Positions 1 to 7,156 of a stretch of 20,540 nt of DNA are shown in pieces; position 1 is the first letter of the stretch; each line of letters begins with the position of its first letter. The notes under the pieces were generated by a model, which saw nothing but the letters and a program-made list of their open reading frames with translations, did not search any database and had not been told where the DNA came from. A program made the position numbers and the translations under genes. The stretch comes from an uncultured Clostridium sp. (GTDB lineage Bacteria; Bacillota; Clostridia; Lachnospirales; Lachnospiraceae): contig CABQJA010000019.1 of assembly GCA_902464345.1 (NCBI GenBank), positions 1 to 20,540 on the forward strand, given 5' to 3'.

Positions 1-1612
1 CCCGTTTCTCATACTGCTTCATCAGCTTCTCATACATGACCTTCTCATGTGCCGCATGCTGATCCATAATGAACAGATTGTTTTCATATTCAATCAGCCA
101 GTAGGTCTTAAACAGCTGACCAATCAGACGATGCTTCGGTCTCGCTTCCTCGGTCATAAATCCGGACTCAAACAGACTGATCTGATCCTTGCGGATATTC
201 GACTGTACTTCCGGCTCCGGAGTCCCGGTTTCTGCAACTGTCTGTTCTAAGGTTTCTATGGACGATTGCTCCGTGGATGATTGTACTACGGATAGCTTCT
301 CTGTGGATAATTTTCCTCCGGACAAACTCTCCGCCGATGGATTTTCCGAGGATGCTGCAATCTCAGAGGCGATACGTTCAGTGGTCACAGGTGCAGACGC
401 ATGTTCTAACGTAACGGTTGCCTGATAAATTGCTTCTTTCTCATGAACGGTCGGTGGTGTCTCGTTCTGAAGTCCGTAAAAGCTCTGGAAATTATCCTTT
501 TTCTCGGAACCGTAGCCCGGCTCCTGTTTCCTGCGATTGGTTTCAAACGGCTCCGGAACCGAGGATGCTGCGGGTGTTCCCTGCTCGATCTTCTTTCCAG
601 AGGCAATCTGGCTGACCTCCGGTATTAATTCTTTCTGTAACAGCACATACCGGATTTCCTCAAATATAAATTTATATAATTCATCTCCACGGCTATAACG
701 CATTTCCATTTTCCGGGGATGCACATTTACATCCAGTAATTTGGAATCAACCGTCAGATAAATAGCCACGAACGGAAACTTATGGATCATAACAAAGGTC
801 TTATAGGATTCTTCGATTGCCCTGGTTATGATCGGACTCTTAATATACCTGCCATTTACAAAATAATGTTCAAAGCTGCGATTGCCTCTGGATATATATG
901 GTTTAGCCACATATCCGGAAATCTTCATACCGTCCCGTTCTGCCTCAATCGGCAGCAGATTTGCAGCAATATCTCTTCCGTAGATATGATATAAAATATC
1001 CTTCAGGCTTCCGTTTCCGGAGGTCGATAGCTTATTCTGTCCATTATTTACAAACTTAAAGGAAATATCCGGATGAGACATGGCAATCTGCTCTACCAGC
1101 TCGCTGACATAATTTCCCTCCGTCATTGCCGTTTTTAAAAACTTCCGTCTGGCCGGTGTGTTATAAAACAGATTCCGGACAATAAAGGTTGTTCCCTCCG
1201 GGCATCCGATTTCCTCTACATTCTGCTCAATGCCGCCATGAATCTCATATCGTAAGCCGGTCAGTGCCTCTCCGGTCTTCGTGATCAGCTCTACCTGTCC
1301 GACAGCTGCAATACTGGATAATGCTTCACCGCGGAATCCAAGTGAACGAACCGTTAAAAGATCCTCAATGTTGGTGATCTTGCTGGTAGCATGTCTTAAA
1401 AAGGCCGTCGGCACCTGCTCAGCCGATATTCCGCATCCATTATCCGTAACACGGATCAGCGATATACCGCCTTCTTTGATTTCAACGGTAATGGCAGTTG
1501 CTCCGGAGTCTATGGAATTTTCTACCAGCTCCTTTACAACCGAAGCCGGTCGCTCGACTACTTCGCCCGCAGCAATCTTATCAATCGTTTTTTGATCCAA
1601 GACCTGTATCAT
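1..1612 (-). CDS. mutL: DNA mismatch repair protein MutL (3' end outside window)
   Basis: MutL links mismatch recognition by MutS to downstream strand processing. Only the first 537 codons are in the window; the C-terminus runs off the left edge. The frame is open throughout. The GHKL ATPase domain shows the N-terminal VVERPASVVKELVENS block with the likely catalytic Glu28, then a DNGCGI motif, RHATSK and GFRGEAL. A Ser/Glu-rich linker (roughly residues 335-490) contains a 15-bp coding repeat and a QISLF motif. The dimerisation domain starts near residue 495 and carries DQHA(x2)E(x4)E at residues 517-528. That motif marks MutL proteins with their own nicking endonuclease, as in bacteria lacking MutH. 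The ATG at 1612 follows an AAGGAGG ribosome-binding site and lies 12 bp after the mutS stop, so the two are probably co-transcribed. Identification is secure. Confidence 0.97.
   Translation of the reverse strand, partial: MIQVLDQKTIDKIAAGEVVERPASVVKELVENSIDSGATAITVEIKEGGISLIRVTDNGCGISAEQVPTAFLRHATSKITNIEDLLTVRSLGFRGEALSSIAAVGQVELITKTGEALTGLRYEIHGGIEQNVEEIGCPEGTTFIVRNLFYNTPARRKFLKTAMTEGNYVSELVEQIAMSHPDISFKFVNNGQNKLSTSGNGSLKDILYHIYGRDIAANLLPIEAERDGMKISGYVAKPYISRGNRSFEHYFVNGRYIKSPIITRAIEESYKTFVMIHKFPFVAIYLTVDSKLLDVNVHPRKMEMRYSRGDELYKFIFEEIRYVLLQKELIPEVSQIASGKKIEQGTPAASSVPEPFETNRRKQEPGYGSEKKDNFQSFYGLQNETPPTVHEKEAIYQATVTLEHASAPVTTERIASEIAASSENPSAESLSGGKLSTEKLSVVQSSTEQSSIETLEQTVAETGTPEPEVQSNIRKDQISLFESGFMTEEARPKHRLIGQLFKTYWLIEYENNLFIMDQHAAHEKVMYEKLMKQYEKR
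248..367 (-). repeat. 15-bp tandem coding repeat in the MutL linker
   Basis: Eight degenerate 15-bp units (MutL residues 416-455) each encode five residues starting with Ser: SEIAA, SSENP, SAESL, SGGKL, STEKL, SVVQS, STEQS and SIETL. Seven of the eight Ser codons are TCC or TCG-type and the phase is constant. The unit length is a multiple of three, so unit gain or loss keeps the frame. The segment lies in the disordered linker between the ATPase and dimerisation domains. The periodicity is read directly from the sequence; any function is unknown. Confidence 0.7.
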
Positions 1613-1624
1613 TAGCTGTCCTCC

Positions 1625-4243
1625 TTATTTTGTAAGCTTTTCCTGAAGCTCACTTAAATAAACCAGTGCTTTCATCGGCGTCATATTTGACAGATCCAGG
1701 GACTGGATTTCTGCAACCACTTCCTGTTCCATCGGATTTGCAAAAAAGGACAGCTGCTTCGGCTCTTCCTTCTTTTTCGGCTTCGCAACGGTTACCTTTT
1801 TACCTTTGCCTGCCAGATCATGTTCATCCAACAGCTCGGATAATATCTCATTTGCACGCTCGATCACATCCTGTGGCAGACCTGCCAGCTTGGCTACCTG
1901 AATACCATAGCTCCGGTCTGCACCGCCACGCATGATCTTACGCAGAAATACAATATCATCGCCCTGTTCTTTTACGGCTATGCAGTAATTGTGGACACCC
2001 GGAAGCTGTCCTTCCAGTTCTGTCAGTTCGTGATAATGAGTTGCAAATAAGGTTTTCGCACCCAGCCGGTGGAAATTGCTGATATATTCTACAACAGACC
2101 ATGCAATAGATAATCCGTCATAGGTACTGGTCCCGCGTCCAATCTCATCCAGGATCAGAAGACTGTTGACGGTGGCATTTCGTAAAATATTGGCAACCTC
2201 ACTCATCTCTACCATAAAGGTACTCTGTCCGGATGCCAGATCATCGGAGGCACCGACTCTGGTAAATATGCGATCCACAATTCCGATATCCGCATGATCA
2301 GCCGGTACATAGCATCCCATCTGTGCCAGAAGTACGATCAAGGCAGTCTGCCGCATATAGGTTGACTTTCCCGCCATATTCGGACCGGTAATGATTGCAA
2401 TCCGATTCTCATTAATATCCAGCTCGGTATCATTCCGGATAAACAGATCATTCGGTATCATTTTCTCGACAACCGGATGTCTTCCACCCTGAATCTTTAA
2501 CCGGCCCTCTTCATTCATAACCGGCCGGATATAGTGGTTCTGTTCCGTAACATAGGCCAGAGACGCCATAACATCCAGCATGGCCACTGCATGTGCGGTA
2601 CGCTGCACCCGCTTGATCTCACCGGAAATCTTCTCACGGATATCACAAAAGGTCTCATATTCCAGTGCGCATAGCTTATCTTCGGAACCAAGGATGGTAT
2701 CTGCCAGTTTATCCAGTTCTTCTGTCGTATAGCGTTCGGAATTTGCCAGTGTCTGTTTCCGGATAAAATGTTCCGGAACCAGTTCCTTATAGGAATTGGT
2801 CACATCAAAATAATATCCGAACACCTTATTGTATTTGATTTTCAGATTTTTAATACCGCTGGCCTCACGCTCCTTGGTCTCCAGTTCGGCAAGCCATTGT
2901 TTTCCGTCGGTTTTTGCATGCTTCAGCTCATCAATATGTTCCAGATAACCATCCTTGATAATCCCGCCTTCTTTAATCTGCAACGGTGGATCCTCAATGA
3001 TTGAATCCTCCAGAAGCTGATGAATATCCTCCAGTCCGTCCAGATCTTCATAAATCTGATGCAGCAATCCCGATGGATATCCTGCCAGAAGTTGTCTGAT
3101 ATACGGCAGATAGGATAAGGAAGTCTTAAATGAAATCAGGTCTCTGGGATTGGCCGTTTTTAAACTGATCCGGGTCATCAATCGCTCCAGATCATAGATT
3201 GGATTTAAGTATTCCCGCAGTTCTTCCCGGTTAATTGCCTCCCGGTTCAGTTGCTCAATCGCATCCAGACGTTCTTCAATCCGATCCTTGCGAATCAGCG
3301 GCTGTTCAATATAGGTGCGCAATAACCGGGCTCCCATAGCGGTCTTTGTTTTATCCAGCACCCACAGCAGGGAACCTCGTTTCTCCTTATCACGTAACGT
3401 CTCCGTCAGCTCCAGATTTCTTCTGGTGGAACTGTCTAAAATCATATAATCATCAACTGCATATAATTCCAGACGATTCATATGCTCCAGTGAGCTTTTC
3501 TGCGTTTCAATCAGATATTCCATTAATGCACCGGAGGCGATCACAGTCAGGCTCCGGTCCTTTAATCCAAGTGCTTCCAGAGACTGTACCTTGAAATGTT
3601 TTAACAGGCAGTTTGCTGCCTGCTCTTCATTAAAATGCCAGTCATCAATTGCGGATATTGTAATATGCAAGCGTTCTCGGTAATAGTCCCAGTCCCAATC
3701 CTGACACAGAAGGGTTTCATTGCAGATAATCTCGGAAGGCTGATATTTGTTGATCTCATCTTTGCATTTCTCCTGACTGGTCACCTGACAGGTTCTTGCT
3801 TCACCGGTCGTAATGTCCGCAACGGCGATTCCGTATGCATTATCGAATGCATAGATTGACATAATATAATTATTTTGACCCTCTTTTAAATTCTGCGTGG
3901 ATAGATTTGTGCCGGGCGTAATGATTTGGATCACATCCCGTTTTACCAGTCCCTTCGCCTGTTTCGGATCCTCAACCTGTTCACAGATTGCGACCTTATA
4001 TCCTTGTTCGATCAGGCGATTGGCATATACCTCATAAGCATGATAAGGAACACCGCACATCGGTGCCCGTTCCTCCTGCCCGCAATCCTTTCCGGTCAGT
4101 GTAATCTCCAGTGCTTTCGATGCAGTTAATGCATCATCAAAAAACATTTCATAAAAATCACCGACTCTATAAAACATAATGCAGTCTTTATATTGATTCT
4201 TAATATCCAGATACTGCTGCATCATTGGTGTAAATGCTGCCAT
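1625..4243 (-). CDS. mutS: DNA mismatch repair protein MutS
   Basis: MutS recognises mispairs and small loops in DNA and recruits MutL. The 872-residue length is normal for bacterial MutS1. Domain I carries the mismatch-wedging Phe-Tyr-Glu at residues 30-32 (GDFYEMF). The C-terminal ATPase has a Walker A loop, GPNMAGKST, at residues 620-628, then a Walker B segment LLILDEIGRGTSTYDG and the FATHYHEL motif. A QLSFF motif at residues 830-834, near the C-terminus, fits the beta-clamp-binding pentapeptide of Firmicute MutS proteins. The ATG at 4243 has AAGGATGG about 8 bp upstream. The gene sits between dtd and mutL, and the approximately 100-bp gap upstream contains a candidate promoter. There is no sign of truncation. 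Confidence 0.98.
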   Translation of the reverse strand: MAAFTPMMQQYLDIKNQYKDCIMFYRVGDFYEMFFDDALTASKALEITLTGKDCGQEERAPMCGVPYHAYEVYANRLIEQGYKVAICEQVEDPKQAKGLVKRDVIQIITPGTNLSTQNLKEGQNNYIMSIYAFDNAYGIAVADITTGEARTCQVTSQEKCKDEINKYQPSEIICNETLLCQDWDWDYYRERLHITISAIDDWHFNEEQAANCLLKHFKVQSLEALGLKDRSLTVIASGALMEYLIETQKSSLEHMNRLELYAVDDYMILDSSTRRNLELTETLRDKEKRGSLLWVLDKTKTAMGARLLRTYIEQPLIRKDRIEERLDAIEQLNREAINREELREYLNPIYDLERLMTRISLKTANPRDLISFKTSLSYLPYIRQLLAGYPSGLLHQIYEDLDGLEDIHQLLEDSIIEDPPLQIKEGGIIKDGYLEHIDELKHAKTDGKQWLAELETKEREASGIKNLKIKYNKVFGYYFDVTNSYKELVPEHFIRKQTLANSERYTTEELDKLADTILGSEDKLCALEYETFCDIREKISGEIKRVQRTAHAVAMLDVMASLAYVTEQNHYIRPVMNEEGRLKIQGGRHPVVEKMIPNDLFIRNDTELDINENRIAIITGPNMAGKSTYMRQTALIVLLAQMGCYVPADHADIGIVDRIFTRVGASDDLASGQSTFMVEMSEVANILRNATVNSLLILDEIGRGTSTYDGLSIAWSVVEYISNFHRLGAKTLFATHYHELTELEGQLPGVHNYCIAVKEQGDDIVFLRKIMRGGADRSYGIQVAKLAGLPQDVIERANEILSELLDEHDLAGKGKKVTVAKPKKKEEPKQLSFFANPMEQEVVAEIQSLDLSNMTPMKALVYLSELQEKLTK

Positions 4244-4310
4244 GTTAGTTCCATCCTTATCTTAGTATTAACCTTGCTATGTTCCGTAAATTTCTGATTT
4301 ATTCCGCTAA

Positions 4311-4339
4311 AGTATAACACATTTTCCTTTTTCTGACTA
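4311..4339 (-). promoter_or_regulatory. Candidate sigma-A promoter for mutS-mutL
   Basis: On the minus strand, TAGTCA (4339-4334; 4 of 6 match to TTGACA) is followed after 17 bp by TATACT (4316-4311; 5 of 6 match to TATAAT). It lies in the 100-bp dtd-mutS gap, about 70 bp before the mutS start. This would let mismatch repair be transcribed separately from miaB-dtd. It is a motif match only. Confidence 0.45.
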
Positions 4340-4343
4340 GATT

Positions 4344-4790
4344 TTACCACCAATCACTATCCCAAAGAATCGTAAACGGACCATCGTTTTCCAACTCTAT
4401 CTTCATGTCTGCACCAAAGCTTCCGCATTCTACCCTGCCAAAAGTTTCTGTACATTGTTTCTTGAAATATTCATATAGCTGATTGGCAAAATCCGGTGAA
4501 CCGGCTCTGGTGAAGCTTGGCCTGTTTCCTTTTTTACAATCTGCATATAATGTGAATTGCGATACAACAAGAATCTCACCGCCGACATCTGTTAGTGACA
4601 GATTGGTTTTTCCGTTTTCATCCTCAAAAATCCGGAGACCGGACAATTTTTTTACATATTTATTGACCATGGCTTCAGTATCTCCATCTGCAATACCCAG
4701 AAAAATCAACAGTCCACGGTCAATGGCTCCGATTCGTTCCCGGTCAACTGTGACTGATGCATGATTTACACGCTGAATTACTAATCTCAT
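4344..4790 (-). CDS. dtd: D-aminoacyl-tRNA deacylase
   Basis: Dtd hydrolyses D-amino acids, and glycine mischarged on tRNA-Ala, from tRNA, acting as a proofreader in trans. The 148-residue length is typical. The family signature SQFT is at residues 77-80, with Thr80 as the conserved active-site residue. GNRPSFTRAGSP follows at residues 88-99, and the Gly-cisPro element (NDGPFTI) is at residues 137-138 near the C-terminus. The ATG at 4790 is preceded by AAGGAGAG. It lies 82 bp after miaB, a gap filled largely by a perfect palindrome, and about 100 bp before mutS. With miaB it forms a tRNA-quality pair. Confidence 0.96.
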   Translation of the reverse strand: MRLVIQRVNHASVTVDRERIGAIDRGLLIFLGIADGDTEAMVNKYVKKLSGLRIFEDENGKTNLSLTDVGGEILVVSQFTLYADCKKGNRPSFTRAGSPDFANQLYEYFKKQCTETFGRVECGSFGADMKIELENDGPFTILWDSDWW

Positions 4791-4832
4791 TTGTTCTCTC
4801 CTTAATACTCTTATACGTTATCTGCTATAGCA

Positions 4833-4865
4833 GAAAGTCTGTGTCAGATACTGACACAGACTTTC
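4833..4865 (-). repeat. Perfect 15-bp inverted repeat with 3-nt loop between miaB and dtd
   Basis: The two 15-base arms, 4833-4847 and 4851-4865, are exactly complementary and separated by three bases. The RNA would fold into a very stable hairpin on either strand. Neither strand has a T-run after the stem, so it does not look like a standard intrinsic terminator. A further 10-bp palindrome, TGCTATAGCA, abuts it at 4823-4832. It lies just after the miaB stop and ends about 40 bp before the dtd start. Possible roles are transcript-end protection, an RNase processing site or a protein-binding site. Confidence 0.8.
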
Positions 4866-4872
4866 ATGCTTT

Positions 4873-6285
4873 CTACCCTTCCATCGTTCCGATATAATAA
4901 AATCCTTTTGCCTGATCCAGATGAACCTTGCAGAGCTTTCCTATATAGGACTCATCTCCCGGAAAATGAACCAGCAGATTATTTGACAGGCGTCCGGTGA
5001 TCATACTCGGATCCTGTTCACTGATTCCTTCTACCAATACTTCTGCCGTCTGTCCTTCCAGACGTCCTGTCCGTTTGGCGGAAGACTCAGCAACGACCTG
5101 TAACAGACGGTTAAACCGTTCTTTTACCACGTCATCCGGAACCTGATCCGGCATATTTGCAGCCGGCGTACCGGTTCGCTTTGAATAAATAAACGTATAA
5201 GCACTGTCATATTCCGCCTGTCGAACCACATCCAGTGTTTCTTCAAAATCTTCTTCTGTTTCTCCGGGGAAACCAACGATGATATCGGTTGTCAGGGAAA
5301 TATCCGGAATTGCTTCCCGGAGTTTTCGAACCAGCTCCAGATAATGCTCCTTGGTATACCGTCGGTTCATTCGTTCCAGAAGCCGGCTGCTTCCGGACTG
5401 TACCGGCAGATGCATATGGCGGCAGATCTTCTCAGATTTGGCCATGACTGTAATCAGATCATCAGATAGATCCTTCGGATGTGATGTCATGAATCGAATC
5501 CGCTTCAGACCCGGAATCTGCTCCACACGTTCTAAGAGCTGTGCAAACGAAATCGGATGTTCCAGCGTTTTACCGTAGGAGTTTACATTCTGGCCAAGCA
5601 GCATAATCTCCACAACACCTTCTGACACCATGTCTTCTATCTCATGAATGATGTCCTCAGGCTCCCTGCTTCGCTCCCGCCCACGCACATACGGCACAAT
5701 ACAGTAGCTGCAGAAATTATTACAACCGAACATAATATTAACACCGGCTTTAAATGTATATTTACGCACTGACGGCAGGTCTTCTACGATTTCCTTTGCG
5801 TCCTTCCACAGATCCACTACCATACGATCCGATTCCAGACGTGTCTGAATCAATTCAGCCAGCTTATAAATGTTATGGGTTCCGAAAATAATATCAACAA
5901 ACCGATAGCTTTCCTTTAGCTTCTCTACGACCAACTCTTCCTGCATCATGCAACCGCATAATGCAATCATCATATGCGGATTCTTTTTTTTATAATTTTT
6001 AAGAATTCCAAGGTGTCCATATACCTTCTGATTGGCATTTTCGCGTACCGTACAGGTATTTAACAATACAAAGTCCGCAGCTTCAGTCTCTGTCTCCACA
6101 TATCCGATTTCCTCCAGAATACCGGCCAATTTTTCGGAATCCTTGAAATTCATCTGGCATCCGAAGGTAGAAATATGATAGGTCAGCGGCCTGCCGGCTT
6201 CCTTTATCCGTGTGGAAATGCTCGCTTTGCACTGTTCCATGATTTTTAATTGTCGCTGTGCTTCGAAATGTCCCTGTTCCTTCAT
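4873..6285 (-). CDS. miaB: tRNA-2-methylthio-N6-dimethylallyladenosine synthase MiaB
   Basis: MiaB is a radical-SAM methylthiotransferase that adds a methylthio group to isopentenyl-adenosine 37 in tRNAs reading U-starting codons. The 470-residue protein has an N-terminal UPF0004 domain with the three cluster ligands Cys43, Cys78 and Cys112. The radical-SAM CxxxCxxC motif is at Cys188/192/195 (GCNNFCSYC), followed by YVRGRERSR, and a TRAM RNA-binding domain occupies about residues 400-468. The first 35 or so residues are a longer lead-in than in the shortest family members, as is common in Clostridia. The ATG at 6285 has GAGGA six bases upstream. The next gene upstream in transcription is the patatin-like one, 25 bp away. 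The miaB-mutS-mutL order is common in Firmicutes. Confidence 0.97.
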   Translation of the reverse strand: MKEQGHFEAQRQLKIMEQCKASISTRIKEAGRPLTYHISTFGCQMNFKDSEKLAGILEEIGYVETETEAADFVLLNTCTVRENANQKVYGHLGILKNYKKKNPHMMIALCGCMMQEELVVEKLKESYRFVDIIFGTHNIYKLAELIQTRLESDRMVVDLWKDAKEIVEDLPSVRKYTFKAGVNIMFGCNNFCSYCIVPYVRGRERSREPEDIIHEIEDMVSEGVVEIMLLGQNVNSYGKTLEHPISFAQLLERVEQIPGLKRIRFMTSHPKDLSDDLITVMAKSEKICRHMHLPVQSGSSRLLERMNRRYTKEHYLELVRKLREAIPDISLTTDIIVGFPGETEEDFEETLDVVRQAEYDSAYTFIYSKRTGTPAANMPDQVPDDVVKERFNRLLQVVAESSAKRTGRLEGQTAEVLVEGISEQDPSMITGRLSNNLLVHFPGDESYIGKLCKVHLDQAKGFYYIGTMEG

Positions 6286-6310
6286 GTTTTTTCCTCATAT
6301 TCTATAATAT

Positions 6311-7132
6311 TTAATATCTACTTAATGTTTCAATTCCATCCCGATATCCCAATTTCTGACATTCCCGGATAAACTGCGGCCTGAAATTCAAGGTTCCATG
6401 CACCAGATCTCCCAATGAACGACTTGGATAAATCCCCCGGAATCTGACATCCGGATAATAAGCCTGAAACCGCTTCATTTCTTTACTGAGTCCGATGACA
6501 ACCATCTCCCGGAATCCGAGCTCATATAACGGCCGGATGGGAACATTATCTGTCAGGCCGCCGTCTCGATAATAGTATCCATCAATTTCCACCGGTTCAT
6601 GAATGATCGGCATCGCCGAAGATGCCAGTATAATATCCTCAATCGTACCGGCGGTACGACCGTCTATACGCATATATTCTCCTTGATATACGGATTCACC
6701 AAGAAATCCACGGATAGAATTCTGATATTCATCCTTCGTGATCATTCTGGACACACTGCAGATTACCGGTATTTTGCTTCGTTTCAGTTTTACATAGGAT
6801 ATATACTTTCGAATCAGCCTTAACAGCTCTTCCCTGGAAAACGTGCCTTCTTTTCCGTCCAACATTGCCCATTCTGTATCAAATACCGACAACAGATCCA
6901 CCTCAGACCATGCCTTTACCGCTTTCTGGTAATTTCCGCTGGCAAACAATGCTGCATTGATGGCACCTATGGATGCGCCGGAGATTCCGCCGATTTCATG
7001 TGTAATACCAAGCTCCTGCATAGCCCGAAATACTCCGATCTGATAGGCGCCTTTTGCACCTCCGCCGCTAAGCACCAGACCGCAGGACTGATTTAAGGAA
7101 TGTTTATGGATCATGAACAACCCACTTTTCAC
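6311..7132 (-). CDS. Patatin-like phospholipase family protein
   Basis: This is a putative serine acyl hydrolase with a Ser-Asp dyad, probably cytoplasmic because no signal peptide is visible. The oxyanion-loop motif GGGAKG is at residues 23-28, the nucleophile motif GASIG with Ser54 follows, and the catalytic Asp190 lies in YRDGG. At 273 residues it is a compact RssA/YlbK-type bacterial patatin. Its substrate cannot be told from sequence. The start is uncertain: a GTG at 7132 with AAGGA close upstream gives the coordinates used here, whereas the ATG at 7114 would remove six residues. It begins 24 bp after the proA region and is followed 25 bp later by miaB, so it probably belongs to the same transcript. 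All catalytic motifs are intact. Confidence 0.9.
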   Translation of the reverse strand: MKSGLFMIHKHSLNQSCGLVLSGGGAKGAYQIGVFRAMQELGITHEIGGISGASIGAINAALFASGNYQKAVKAWSEVDLLSVFDTEWAMLDGKEGTFSREELLRLIRKYISYVKLKRSKIPVICSVSRMITKDEYQNSIRGFLGESVYQGEYMRIDGRTAGTIEDIILASSAMPIIHEPVEIDGYYYRDGGLTDNVPIRPLYELGFREMVVIGLSKEMKRFQAYYPDVRFRGIYPSRSLGDLVHGTLNFRPQFIRECQKLGYRDGIETLSRY

Positions 7133-7156
7133 TTATCCTTGGTATATTATATACAA

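Noticed and set aside
189..425. A repetitive plus-strand frame with Asp every five residues
   Set aside because: This is the opposite-strand reading of the 15-bp repeat in the MutL linker; the MutL frame is the supported one.
4791..4832. Possible promoter for dtd around the TATAAG at 4808-4813
   Set aside because: No acceptable -35 is found at 16-18 bp, since that position falls in the palindrome; too weak to call.
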